A DNA stretch of 64,000 bases, taken from Rhytidiadelphus loreus (Eukaryota; Streptophyta; Bryopsida; Hypnales; Hylocomiaceae). The DNA lies in the NCBI GenBank assembly GCA_947034895.1, contig OX344763.1:50777025-50841024 (forward strand), given 5' to 3'. The notes under the pieces were generated by a model. That model saw only the letters and a program-made list of their open reading frames with translations. It was not told where the DNA came from and searched no databases. A program made the position numbers and the translations under genes. The stretch's first letter is position 1. Each line of letters starts with the position of its first letter. Positions 1 through 12,323 of the stretch are shown piece after piece.

Positions 1-300
1 TTATTGATGTCCGGGACTATGAGATAGTTATTCTCGAGTCGAGGATAGTAGTCTTGGGCTCTGGTCTGGTTATGTTGCTTTTGGTTATTGCGATCCAAAT
101 CTCAAATATTGTTGCCCTAGACTCATGTATAGGGGTCTTCGTCTTGTGTATTTTGATGCTTCAGTCTATTGAAGTGATCCAGATCTTCAATGCACTTATC
201 CTTGACTCAAGGATAGTTCTTGCGATAGACATCTCTTTGTACTGATCAATTATCTTCAAGTCAAGGATAACTATCTTTGAATCGAGGATAGATTCTATAT
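1..300. repeat. Dispersed palindromic TCGA-core motifs
   Basis: Four copies of a palindrome of the type TATCCTCGACTCGAGGATA lie here: near 30-51 (CTCGAGTCGAG core intact), 196-217, 248-267 and 272-292. In the second copy both CG steps are changed to TG/CA (CCTTGACTCAAGG), so the palindrome is kept while the CpGs are lost. The same motif is abundant inside the 22-kb element at 3767-25747, so this left flank may belong to a related element cut by the window edge. No convincing coding region is seen; the short open frame at 54-245 runs through the repeats. Confidence 0.6.
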
Positions 301-609
301 GTAGGGAACCCTAATTTTTATCGAAAACCCTAATCCTCCCAATCGCAACACCTGAATGAACTATGTTATTGGTATAATGAAGAAGATGGAAACAAAGGCC
401 AATCATTGTTGTGCAATTACAAACAAACAAATTGCAATGAGAACTTCAAATTACTCTGAACTTCATGAACCTATATACCATTGAGTACCATTACAAACGC
501 AAGAACTTAAAACTTCAAGGTGAGAAGAATGAAACTCCAGAATTGAATAAACAGAATCCATATAAAACACAAATGCAAACCCCAAAATGCAAACCGTAAA
601 CAGGCCAAC

Positions 610-1620
610 AAACAGTAAACTTTAAATCAAAAACAAAAATTCATGAATACCTGAATGTACGCAAACGGACAAGTTCAATGCAAATCTCTGGTGGATCTCT
701 CCTTAGCCGTCGTGCAAATGCAACACTAGGCGTTCTAGAAGAAGAACATTGCGGGAGAATTCAGAAACACAAAAACCAAAGAATTACAATGAAATGCAAA
801 TGCCCCCTACAAACCAGAAGCACGCCAAAAAACCCTAAACCCTAAATCAAAAACGGAAATTCATGCATACTTGAACTACGCAAACGGACAAGCATCGTCA
901 TGCAAATCCAACAATGGGGGTAAAAAATGAACAAGCGCCCACCAAGAGCCGTCAAGGCCAACTCCTACGGGTGACGGTAGGCGTTCTAGAAGAGGATCAT
1001 TGCGGAAAATTTTAAAAACACAGAAACCAAAGAATTACAATGGAATGCAAATGCCCCCAGCAAAAATGAAGTTTTCTTTATTCCCCACGAAAACACTCAA
1101 TTGAATAAACAGCATCTATAGAAAACACAAATGCAAACCGGAAGCACGCCAAAAAACAAAAAACCCTAAATCAAAAACAGAAATTCATGCATACCCGAAC
1201 TACGCAGACGGACAAGCAACTTCAATGCAAATCTCCTGTGGCTCTGACGTGCAGATGCAGGAGTACGTGTTCTAGAAGAGGGACATTGCGGGAGAATTCA
1301 AGCACCAGCACCAAATGAAATATGAATGCCCGCACCAAAAATGAAGTGAAAAACCTCGAGGGGCGAAACTGTCCTCGACCCAACATCGAACTCCAACTGA
1401 TCCAAGATCCAACTACAACCTTGAAAACTGCAACAACTTAAACATACGATATTGTAGGTGAATCCAAGAATTACGATGATACGAATGCCCCAGCAAAAAT
1501 TAAGTGCACACCCCACCAGGGGTAGACCATTGTCCTCGACCCAACATCCAACTCCCACCAACCCAAGATCCAACTACAACCTTGAAAATTGCAACAACTT
1601 ACAAATACGCAACAACTGGT
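610..1620. repeat. Degenerate tandem repeat, about 250-330 bp units
   Basis: Blocks recur in the same order. One around 'CATGCATACTTGAACTACGC' followed by CAAACGGACAAG occurs near 637, 859 and 1184. One around 'GAATTACAATGAAATGCAAA' occurs near 777 and 1029, with weaker forms near 1313 and 1468. A stretch with CCTCGACCCAACATC occurs near 1373 and 1533. The overlapping open frames between 1298 and 1915 on both strands follow these repeats and resemble no protein family I know. A short CCCTAAACCCTAAA telomere-type stretch sits near 830-846. 300-610 shows only AT-rich sequence. Confidence 0.6.
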
Positions 1621-1639
1621 GGAATTACCATGGACGCAA

Positions 1640-2010
1640 GACTGCACGAGGGGGTGACGACAAAGGAGGTGAAAATCGTGTTGTACACAAAGCTCCACAC
1701 CACCTGCAATGTGCACGAGGGGGCGACGACAAAGGAGGTGGAAACCAGCAAAGAAGACTCCAACAACGAGCACGGAGCGAGGGGAGAGAATCGGAGGCGA
1801 AGCTTCCATCCACGAAGGCAAGGAGATAATTGCAGGCAACAACTGCGCCGCCAAGCATCAAATCCTGGAACTCGGGAATGTACTTTATTATTTTTGGCCT
1901 TGACAATATAAGCACTCATTTCATCTCAAACCCTGGAATCTAGAACTTTAATTTTCTTTTTTTGTCCTTGACAATATAAGCATCCATTTCATATCTCTTA
2001 ATCCTTGACA
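1640..2010. repeat. Two short tandem duplications
   Basis: A unit beginning TGCACGAGGGGGTGACGACA is present near 1642 and again near 1711 (about 69 bp apart). A second unit with CCTTGACAATATAAGCA is present near 1896 and 1964. Both are direct duplications with a few substitutions. From 2010 to 2790 I see AT-rich sequence with no supportable gene. Confidence 0.6.
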
Positions 2011-2789
2011 CTTAGGTCGGTTAGTCCGTCACCATGGATATCTTTTGTTTTGTCACCATATGAATTGTTGGCTTCAAAATATGAAGAAGTATTTATTGGA
2101 AAAAAAAAATACTTTATATCACTTAATCATTGAATGTCGGGTAAGTCACAGTAGAAATCATTTGTTTGTCGCCATGTCAAATGTTGTCTAAATTGACAGA
2201 AATTGAAGAAGTACTCAGTCACTGGAATACAAACTACTAATTGAAGCTAATCTTCCTATACAAACCACAAATTTTAGAGAATGAATAGATGTATTTTTGC
2301 CCAACAAGGAAAGATTCCTTGTCATTAACCAACAAAAAAACGACCTCTGTGTCATATATCAGTCAATATAAGCTTTCTGGCCCATGCCTCGTGTGTAGTG
2401 TGAAGAAAATAATTATGAATAAAAAGATCCCCACCTCCAAAAACACAATTCATATGCTAGAAATTCCATGTAGTTGATTGTCCTAAAATAATAATAATTA
2501 TAGATTGTTCCATTTTGGAACAATAATTAGTTGGAAACTACCACTCAAGCATATACGAGGGCACGAGGGCTCGACAATTGCGAAGGGCTTGCATCTACTA
2601 AACTGCTTCTACTGAAGTCAGAACTAACCTCTGGATCCCTTACGCCCGCGTTGGCAACCACAAACCTTGGAACCCAATACTTTAGAGCTTATTTTTATTT
2701 GGCCTTGAACCATTTCAACTCTCTTAACCTTGGACCAAAATAATATAATTTACTTAACATGCACATCATAACCAAAATAATATAATTAA

Positions 2790-3766
2790 CATGCCCATTG
2801 AAAATGGTAATTTTAAAAACCGTGCCCTATAAATTAAGGGTCTCCCATTTCAAATCCCATGAAAGTTTTATGTAAACCATGTAGAAATAAAAATTGTAGA
2901 AGTTGGAAATAATCTAAATACCTCAAATGAAGAGGATTAAGAAAAAAATAGGAAATGTACAAAAGCCCATTGCAAGATGTAATTTAAAAAACTAGGCCCT
3001 CTAATTTTAAGGTCTCCCATTTCAAATCCCATAAAAGTTTTATGTAAACCACGTGGAAATAAAAATTGTAGAAGTTGCAAATAATCTAAAGACCTCAAAT
3101 GCAAAGGATGGAAAAGAAAAATAGGAAATGATTGTACCCTTGCCCTTTGCATGAAGTAATTTAGAAAACCATGCCCTGTTATTTTAGGGTCTCCCATTTC
3201 AAATCCCATGAAAGTTTTACGTAAACCACGTGGAAATAAAAATTGTAGAAGTTGGAAATAATCCAAAGACCTCAAAGGAAGAGGATGGAAAAATAAAATA
3301 GGAAATGTACCCTTTCCCTTTGCAAGATATAATTTAAAAAACCATGCCCTGTAATTTTAGGGTCTCCCATTTCAAATCGCAGGAAAGTTTTACGTAAACA
3401 ATGTGGAAGTAAAAATTGTAGAAGTTGCATATAATCTAAAGACCTCAAATGAAGAAGATTAGAAAAGAAATAGGAAATGTACATATGCCCATTGCAAGAT
3501 GTAATTTAAAAAACCATGCCCTGTAATATTAGGCTCTTCCATTTCAAATCCCATGAAAGTTTTATGTAAACCACGTGGAAATAAAGATTGTAGAAGTTGC
3601 AAATAATCTAAAGACCTCAAATGAAGAAGATGGGAAAAGAAACAGGAAATGATTATACCTTCGCGCTTTGCAAGAAGTAATTTAAAAAACCATGCCCTGT
3701 AATTTTAGAGTCTCTCATTTCAAATCCCATGAAAGTTTAACGTAAACCGTGTTGAAATAAACATTG
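2790..3766. repeat. Satellite array, 176-177 bp monomer (left block)
   Basis: About five and a half head-to-tail monomers of the satellite that dominates the window. Each contains the landmarks CCATGCCCTGTAATTTTAGG, a TTTTACGTAAACCACGTGG region and AATAATCTAAAGACCTCAAA. The block begins gradually near 2790 and stops in mid-monomer at 3766 with ...ATTG. The same monomer resumes at 25748 with ATTG and in the same orientation, so the sequence between is an insertion. Open frames on the minus strand (for example 2937-3484) arise because the monomer is close to 59 codons long; I do not treat them as genes. Confidence 0.95.
3763..3766. other. Target-site duplication ATTG (left)
   Basis: ATTG immediately precedes the left terminal inverted repeat and is repeated at 25748-25751 immediately after the right one. 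Satellite monomers normally read ...AAAAATTGTAGAAG..., so removing one ATTG and the element restores a normal monomer. Confidence 0.85.
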
Positions 3767-3793
3767 AAGGCCTTATTCATTAAATTGAGACAA
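3767..3793 (+). repeat. Left terminal inverted repeat of the 22-kb element
   Basis: Starts AAGGCCTTATTCATTAAA and continues TTGAGACAA. Its inverse complement is at 25721-25747 with one mismatch (T versus A at repeat position 19). The first eight bases, AAGGCCTT, are themselves palindromic. Confidence 0.9.
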
Positions 3794-4297
3794 GTTAGAG
3801 TCTCATTTTCATACCTTCTATAATTAGAACATAATTAGTGTTCATTAAATTGAGACTTTTCAATAATTTGTGATTCAAAATATTAAAACACTATTTTATA
3901 TATTTTGCTAGAGTTAAGCAAAGTAGCAAGACCTTACAATTAGCATTTTCATATTTTAATTTCATTATAAACATAAAATAAAATATACCAAGAAGTTATA
4001 AAGTAAAGACGTTTTTTGAAATCGAGCGTTCTTTATGTCAAAACAATAAACTACAAACATATGATACCAAATTTCACTTGAAATAAATATTAACTAAATT
4101 TTTTTCAGAAAAAGTTGCAATTGCATTATTTACAAATTGAATGACAAGAATAAAATTTACTATTAATAGAAATCAAAATTCTTACATATCAATAATAGAA
4201 ATGACACAATATACACTTACAATATCTCAAAAACTATAAATGCAAAAGTGCATTCTACTTATATATAATAGGAGTGGTATACTAACACAACTATGAA

Positions 4298-7170
4298 CTA
4301 ATCTTCTACTTCTGCTGAGGATGCATCATTGTTGGAAATAGACATAAAGGCAACCACTGATGATTTGATGATGGCAATCTATGGTTTGGGAATTTTAACT
4401 CTTGTGTTAATTTGAGGTTGATCTTCAACCCCCATTTTACCACGTGCCTTGAAAGCTGTCATGATACAGTCCGTATTTGACCAACATGGGGGGATTGCAC
4501 GGTCTTCGCGCCACACATTCCCTGCTTTCGTGTCCCATCCAATATATGTATCCATATCAACGTGACGATCTGAAGCAGGTGACCAATATTGGATTTGGAT
4601 CAAATGAACTTGCCTTGGATCTGGATTCGGGTTTGTTAGTGCCCTAGCAAGCCAGAACGGCTTTGGATCATCATCAGCAGGACGCACCACGACAAAATAA
4701 CCTGCATACACATCATGACCAACACGAAACGAAGGACGTGGACAATCACGCCTATGCCCAACGAAAGGTGCATCTTCTGCAAAGTCTTCATGTATTGTGC
4801 CATCCTGTTGCATTGTATCTTCCAGTTCATTGGTGATCCTTGAAGCCGGCCAATATCCATCCTTCAATGTCTCATACACCACTAGAGGTTCATCTAGAGC
4901 AGTTCTCACACCTTTCCAATAATCTTTTATAGGATCATTCAAACACCTGAATTCTCCTGAGTCTTTGTTGTTTGCCATTCTACTCCAGTGTGCAATGAAA
5001 CCATCCAAACCCTTTTTGATCTCACCAAATGAACGCATCTGTTGTGGAGGCAAAGGTGGTGGACTACCACTTGGTAGTTTGGGACGCCCATCTTCAATCT
5101 CAGACCACAACCAAATCCCCCTACCATGCTCTGGTTGCCACTTCACATCTGTACATAGATTTTTATACTCCATCAAGGGCCATCCACTTGAATCCATGTA
5201 GAACTTGAACTGCTAGGACGTAGAATGACCTTCCAAGAAGTCCCCACCTGCACCCAAGTATCCGTGTACAAATTTCTTGAAATCAGGCACTTTTTCGATG
5301 AGATGAGGAATTACCGAATGACTTTCACAATCCATGAAGGATTTCATAAGTCTCGGAAGTGTCGGATAGTTATTCGTCTTCAACATGGTGCTCCATCGAC
5401 CAAAAAGAGCATCAATGTCTTCATGAGTGTGGCCAACAATGAGGAAGTTGATGTATATCTCGCGGAAAATGCCTTTGAATACCAATAGAGAACAGAAAGC
5501 AAAAACCCATCGGTTCTTATTGTCTCCTGATGCATTGTCAAGTTGTAGAGTCAAGATAGGTGGTAGAGGGCGAAAGGGGATTGGCTCTTCTGGCAGTGGA
5601 AGGAGGGAATCCAAGCAAATGTCTGAGCCCATCAACATTGCTTTTGTTAATGTAGATTGCCCCTCCTCCATTGAAAATAATGTGCGTGAAGAATTCTTGG
5701 GTGGTCCTTCAAGATCACGCAACAACCTTGCAAGGGACCCAATAGTATGATTTGAGTCAATTGGAAAAATGTCTAGCCCATAGTGCGCATATCGAATGTC
5801 GACATGACCATGGGCAATCATACCAGTAACAGCAATAGCCATCTTCATGAAAGAATCCGTTGCTTTTGTCTTGTGAGAGAAGTGAGGAGAAGCAGTCTTC
5901 GAGTGATCCATTTTATCATGGATGATGCACAACATCTTCTCGAGGAATTCTTCAGAAATATACCGATTTGCATAATACAATTCTCTATGGGCCTTTTGTC
6001 TTCCAAGGTGGGTATTCAAAATCCTGGACCACTTGTCTTGTGCATTAGAAAGTGGAGTGCAGGCACTTTTCAATTGCCTGTATGTATTGCATAATCCACA
6101 CCTTGAAAAAGTATCTCCACGAGACTTTGGAGCAAATTCAAGGAAAGAAGCTCGCCGAATATTGCTCAAGCCACTAGAAGAAAGAGGTGGCAAATTAAAC
6201 GCAGCATTGGCCTCATTGATTTTTGGTAATTGATCACTCCAACGGAACGCTGATGGCAAGACCATTGCGGGAACTTTCTCCCTGATTCCAACGTTCTCGA
6301 TTTGTGTGGCATTTTGTCAACTGCACTCGAAAGCAATGTCCGAAGTGTGGCGGTAGCTTGCAAAGTATGCATACGTGGTTTTTTGGACCCCGAATTCCCA
6401 TGCTCCTCTGCTTGCTTTCCATCTTTGGCCATGCGCTTGAACCTATAGAAGGTAGCTTTCAAAATCCCGCGGATGGTCCACCACGCGGTGAGACACACAT
6501 CATTGTTCTTCAAAGTTATCCATTCCTTCCCGTCAGGGTCTTTGTGTGTTTGCCTATGTGCTTCAAGAAGGCAAAGCTTGTGGACATACACTCTACCATT
6601 TACATGCAATTGAGAACGTATGGCTTCAATTTCACCACGCGAAAAAAAATGCAAGCAATTCTTACGGCAACATGGTTTGGTGGACACTTAAATGATCATT
6701 TGTGCTGTGAGAAGGGATTCCTTTTGGGGAGGAAGGTTAGGATCCCTTTTCTCACGAGAAGTTGTATATGAACGAACTCCTACTCGATTATGACGGCTAG
6801 AGGCATCCAAAGCAGTGTTGTAAATATGGGTTTGGTCATGATCGTATAGACTCACACCATTCAAAAACACTAGCTTAATATGCCAAGAGTGCATTGACCA
6901 CATCCAAGTCAATGGAATTTCTGCCTCACGTAAAGACTCTGCAATTTGAATGGCAACTCGGTCATCACCAAGTGGTTGCCCATCCATGTCAATGATAAGA
7001 TCTGCATCAACACTCCTACAAATTCCTTTGGCAACGTCCTCTCCAATTTCATTCCTCAAGATGACACACTTCGTATTCCAAGAGTCTCAAGGAATACCAT
7101 CACAGTTTGCAACACCCACATGAAGAACTGGTATAGGGATAGCAAAGTCGTCTGGGCCATGGATATCCAT
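4298..7170 (-). pseudogene. DUF7869-like transposase, copy 1 (broken)
   Basis: This reads as a roughly 930-codon protein on the minus strand that aligns end to end with the second copy at 58500-61333. The best start is the ATG at 7168-7170. In-frame stops are TGA at 7087-7089, TAA at 6688-6690, TAG at 5213-5215 and TAG at 4379-4381, and one frameshift lies near 6240-6290. Opposite these stops copy 2 has Arg, Leu, Gln and Gln. Conserved blocks are HDKMDHSKT, LQLDNASGDNKNRW and GHTHEDIDALFGRWS. Their spaced Asp residues look like an RNase-H-fold (DDE/D) nuclease, and a CxxC pair (RCGLCNTY) may bind zinc. The family name rests on recall of plant DUF7869 proteins. Translation past the last TAG continues 26 codons to a TAG at 4298-4300. 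The gene lies about 0.5 kb inside the left TIR, as expected for the element's own transposase. It cannot make a full-length protein. Confidence 0.7.
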
Positions 7171-7429
7171 CCTACAAATCATACAAGTAAACGATGTCAG
7201 ATATGAGCAATAAATAAAAATAAAATGATTATTATTATATGCGAGTCTCAGACAAATAAATATGTATTCAAATGGAAGGCAATTGAAATGGACATGATAT
7301 ATCATTGATTCGAAGATTAAAAAATTGTCTAGCACTTTGTAAATAAGGAAATTAGTTTCTAATTGACTAACGAACAAAAAAATTGAACATGACATTATAT
7401 ACGGACTACTAAAGTGTAGCTTATGCTCG

Positions 7430-8500
7430 AGTATAAATTTTATCATCGACCCGAAGATATGGTCACTTGGTTCAAGAGTATAAATTTTATCATCGGCCCG
7501 AAAATATGGTGACATGTTCAAAAGTCAAAATATTATCTTTGACTCGAAGATATGGTTAACTGTGAACGAGTCTGAAGTTCACCTCTGACTCAAAAGATAC
7601 GGTTACGTGTGTATGAGACTAAATTTTTATCTTCGGCTCGAAGATATGGTGACATGTTCAAGAGTCTTCATTATTAGATTATTAGATGATAAAATTACCT
7701 GTGCATGAGTCTCGATTTTATCTTTGACTCGAAGATATGATTACTTGGTTCAAGAGTCTAAATCGTACCTCATGCTAGAATATATGGTTATTTGGTCATG
7801 AATCTAAATTTCATCCTCGGCTCCAAGATATGGTTATTTGGTTCATGAATCTAAGTTTTATCTTCGGCTCGAAGATATGGATACTTGATTCAAGAATCAA
7901 AATTTTATCTTCAGTAAAAAAAATGGTTATCTGATTCAAGAGTCTAAATATTATCTTCGACTCAAAGATATGGTTTCCCGGTTCAAGAGTCTCAATATTA
8001 TCTTCAGTAAAAAAAATGGTTATCTGATTCAAGAGTCTAAATATTATCTTCGACTCAAAGATATGGTTTCCCGGTTCAAGAGTCTCAATATTATCTTCGA
8101 CTTGAAGATATGGTTTCCCGATTCAAGAGTCTCAATATTATCTTCGACTCGAAGATATGGTTTCCCAGTTCAAGAGTCTCAATATTATCTTCGATTCGAA
8201 GATATGATAACCCGGTTCAAGAGTCTCAATATTATCTTCGGCTCGAAAATATGGTTATATCTGTTTTAGACTTTTAATATTATCTTCGACTCAAAGATAT
8301 GGTTATATCTGTTTTAGACTTTTAATATTATCTTCGACTCGAAGATATGGTTATATCTGTTTTAGACTTTTAATATTATCTTCGACTCGAAGATATGATT
8401 ACCTGTTTCAAGAGTCTCAATATTATATTCATCTCGAAGATATGGTTACCTGTTCAAGAGTTATAATATTATCTTTGACTCGAAGATTCTCTACCTTTTT
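7430..8500. repeat. 47-bp minisatellite carrying palindrome TATCTTCGACTCGAAGATA
   Basis: About twenty head-to-tail units of mostly 47 bp. Each has an ATCTTCGACTCGAAGAT palindrome followed by ATGGTT and a linker such as TTCAAGAGTCTCAATATT. The most regular stretch is about 7960-8400, where TTATCTTCGA recurs at 8044, 8091 and 8138. The block starts about 260 bp upstream of the transposase start codon, so it lies in that gene's promoter region. Decayed copies replace TCGA by TTGA or TCAA. A role as binding sites for a dimeric element-encoded protein is inference from the symmetry, repetition and position. Confidence 0.85.
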
Positions 8501-9570
8501 AGATTGAATGATGATGTTAATCATACTTAGTCAAAAGATGACATGCACATCACAAATACTCCTTCAACTCTTTAGAGTATCTTCCTATCGAAGATAAAAA
8601 TGCACAAGGATTCTAACGATATTCAGTTAATTCCCTAACACGACATGGAAGTAAAAGATTCCACTGCCGCAAAATGAATAGTCATTACTTAAGATGGCTC
8701 AGTTTTCTTTGAGTCGAGGATGATATCAAATTCTTCAATGACAATAGATTCCCTCTGACTCTTGGTTCAATACTCTATCACTTATGAACAATAACAAGAT
8801 CATGTTCCTGAAAAATACGGCGACTTTATCGGAGAGTCCTACCTTACTAAAACAACGCAACTAACAACACTCGGATATGCACAAGAGAATAACAGAGCTT
8901 GTATGCTTCATTGAATTCCTAATAATGTAAGAAATGTTACGTATACTTCATGAAGGATAGTGGTACACAACAACAGAACCGTCTGAGCAAACTACTTCAC
9001 GCACAAAAAAACTCACCAGAAAGCTACTAGGAAGAGAAATCTCGAGATTATTCAAGCATTCTCAATGTAACATACTTGCAGAGAAAGGACGAAACATTGA
9101 AGGAGGACAACACCTGCAAACAAAGTGTAGGAGAGATAGAGAAGCAATGGAATGACAAAAATGTACGACGCTCTAACCAAGCAGAGAGGACACGCTTGCA
9201 ATACTAAGTTGCCGTGGACAAGAAGGGAATCTCTTGTGCATGATGGGGGGGAGGAATCACATAGCGCGAAAAGCTTCAAATTCAAATTTCAACGGAATCA
9301 ACGGCACATGTGCGGACATCTCGTATACTTTTTGAGATTCCATCCAAAAAAGTCGCATTAAACGAATGCTTTCCCAGAATTTGGGGCCAAAAAGTTCTCC
9401 CACCGCTAAGAAGTAGCCCGAGAAAGCCTTCCTCCACTAATTTAAACTTAGTACCATTAATGAATTTAGTTGACTTATATGCCACATAAATTGTTGTTTG
9501 CATTTCAACCACATGTTCATTTTGAAACTTAGAAATCCAAAAAATTTAAAGTCTTGCAACCCTTTAATTC

Positions 9571-9780
9571 TAAACCCTAACGGCCTAACCCTACATGTTG
9601 TACCCTAACCCTACATGCTGAACCCTCCACCATAAACATTGAATTTGGAACAAACAACTGTAAACCCTATATGTTGAACCCTACACCCTATATTTTGAAT
9701 CTTTTGCCCTAAATTCTAAACACAAAATAGGAAACCTTAAACCCTTAAATTTGGCACCATAAAACCTAAACCATAAACTA
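9571..9780. repeat. Degenerate telomere-type (CCCTAAA) repeats
   Basis: Interspersed CCCTAAC, CCCTAAA and ACCCTACATG words. The order is too irregular for a true telomere and fits old interstitial plant-type telomeric sequence or a microsatellite derived from it. A comparable TTTAGGG patch is at 63200-63240. The sequence from 8500 to 9570 holds only short frames that I cannot support as genes. Confidence 0.5.
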
Positions 9781-12115
9781 TGAACAAATTTAAAATGTTT
9801 TGAGAATGATTTGATTTCATCATTTAAAAAAAAATAAGATGAGTAAGAAACTAAATTAACTCTTTGTTGAGATTTAAAGACATTGCCTTATTAATTTGAC
9901 GTATAGAACTTGTACGTATATGTATAAGAAAAAAGAAAAGGTAAATACCCATACACACCATTCTTTTTTAAAGTTCTTTATTCAAACTAGTTTCTTCTTA
10001 TGCTTTGTAATTTATATATACATCTTGAAAGTATCTCAAAATTCACATGATTTCTCTCTTTAATGACCAAATTAATTTTTAAACATGGACTAATTTTTTC
10101 CAATTCCTATTTCATGCATACAAATCATGAGCCATGTTGTGAAGGTTAAAGCATCACATGTCAAATGTCTCAAGATTTGCATGTGAAAGAAGGATAATTT
10201 TTTTCTAGTAGAATATGAAAATACTTAGAAAATGTTGGATTTATGACCAAATTAAATATGAACCACTAATTTTTTTTCTTTGTCAATGAAATGCACAGAA
10301 ATCATGAATTGGAGGTCCATTTTGAAAAGCTTCTAATTCATTTCTATGGTACTTTATAAAGAAATTCCTTTAAAAAAAAATTTAGAATTAAAAAAGTCTT
10401 TGAAAGAAATATGTAACTTTTCAAAGAAATAAAAATGATAATCATAAACATGATGGTGAAATTTTCCTTGAGCTCACGTGAAAAGATATTTAATAGAAGA
10501 AGTTTGAAAGTGATGTACTTTGAAGCTTCAAAATGCTCTCTACAAAGTTTATAGAAGATTAGAAGTGAAGGGTTTAAGGCTTTTGGGAAAAAAATGAAAA
10601 TGTGTTAAAAAGTACATTATTGGAACTAAGAAACCCAAGGATAATGTGTAGAAGTTTGGGACTTAGAAAAAGTACATCATTAATTCATTACAACTACAAG
10701 TTCTTAGTTAAATTTAAATGCATTTGAAATAAAGAAATTTGTGTTAAATTAAAGTTTCACTTCCAAAATGTAATTTGAATGTTTAATTAATTGAACTTTT
10801 TAAACTAAATGAAGTAAATAAGAGGATTAACAAATTCTCTACTTTATAAAAGAAGGAAATCAATGAAATTTTAATTACAAGTCAACATTTATTAGTCTAA
10901 AATAATCAAAGGCCTTAGATTGTGGTGAATGCTTTTAAAATATAAAAGAATTAGCCTTGGAATGTTTAATTGATTCCAGTCTTTTTTTTCCCCTTGTTTT
11001 TAACCTAATGTGTATCTTATATTGCACCAACAAAGTTTTAAAAAAAGTTAAAAATCGGACAATTCATTTACTTTAATATTTGCTTTCATGTAGATGTGAT
11101 TGGAATCTGTAATTTGAATTGTTTTACAATGAACACTACTTAGTTTAGAATGCATGAAGTTAATTGTTGAAAGCTAGAATTGCACTATTTTTAGATTTAA
11201 ACGTGTTGTACTTATGAAATAAAGCTATCTAAATATAATTCACTAATAGAAATGATGAAATTAAATAAAAATTAAACAAGGATTTAGTAATTTTGAAACT
11301 TTATTTCATAAAAGTGCATCAATTGCACTACAGTATGTCCAAATGTAGTTTGGATTTTCTTCTCGCAATTCATTATAGCAATTTTTGCAATTATACAATA
11401 TATTTTGTCATTATTGTGATTATTGTGTTTTTATTCTCTTTCAAACCTATTGCAGACCTATTAATAGCTTAATATTACCTTTATTTTGTAATAAACTTGT
11501 ACTTCTCACATTTTTCAAGAGTGATAATGAAGTTGCTTTCTTAAAAAAAATTGTCTGGACTATCCACTCCAGTTCTAAACAAATTCAAAATAGAAAGTGG
11601 CAACCATCGAAAGGTACATGGTTGAGCACTTTATTGAAGTATAATTGAACCTCTATCATGTACTAAAATAATTACCAAAAGTTCATGAGAACTTCTACTG
11701 ATTTAAATATTTAACTACAAGAAAAACTACATCTTAGAGAGGCATTAACTCACATGTATTTATATTGATTTGACATTTGTTGATGTCATTTTTAAATGCC
11801 CTAAAAAAAAACATTCGACCCATAAAATTTTAAATTTGGAAACTATAATTTTAACACAAACCATGTCTTATATAATAGTTTGTGGTCTTAGTTTTAGAAT
11901 CTATTATTGCTTTTATCTATTAATATAAGTTAAAGTCCTAGTTATATTTTAATTGCTCCAAGTAAAAGTTTGTAGTCATCTATTAACATCTTCATCTTGT
12001 ATTTGGACTTGTTCAACATTTGAATTTAAAGTTCTTTAGCTTTAATATAAAAATAAAAGAGTTATTTTACTTTTTAAAATTAGGGATCATTTGGACTATA
12101 AATTGTCATGAAGTA
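9781..12115. other. AT-rich interval, nothing recognised
   Basis: About 2.3 kb of strongly AT-rich sequence with many A and T runs. The only open frame of note, 11385-11648, starts in low-complexity sequence and resembles nothing I know. I see no tRNA, terminal repeat or splice-bounded exon. Confidence 0.5.
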
Positions 12116-12275
12116 CCTTCTTCTTATATTATCATTTCACTTGCATCATATTCCAAATAACTTCTTTTTATATTATCATTTCACTTGCATCATATGAAGT
12201 AACTTCTTTTAATATTGTCATCTCACTTGCATTATATCAAATAACTTCTTATATTATCATTTTATTTGCATTCTA
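12116..12275. repeat. Tandem repeat upstream of the dioxygenase-like ORF
   Basis: Four imperfect copies, about 40-47 bp each, of a unit containing CTTATATTATCATTTCACTT followed by GCATCATAT. They end about 50 bp before the ATG at 12324, so they lie in the likely promoter or 5' leader. Confidence 0.6.
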
Positions 12276-12323
12276 GTTATATTCACTACAAATTATTCAA
12301 TTATTTTGTTAAATTCTATTGTC

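Noticed and set aside
1458..1919. Overlapping open frames of 100-135 codons on both strands
   Set aside because: They run through short tandem duplications and show no domain, splice or family signal.
9571..9780. A true internal telomere
   Set aside because: The CCCTAAA words are irregular and mixed with other sequence; no perfect run exists.
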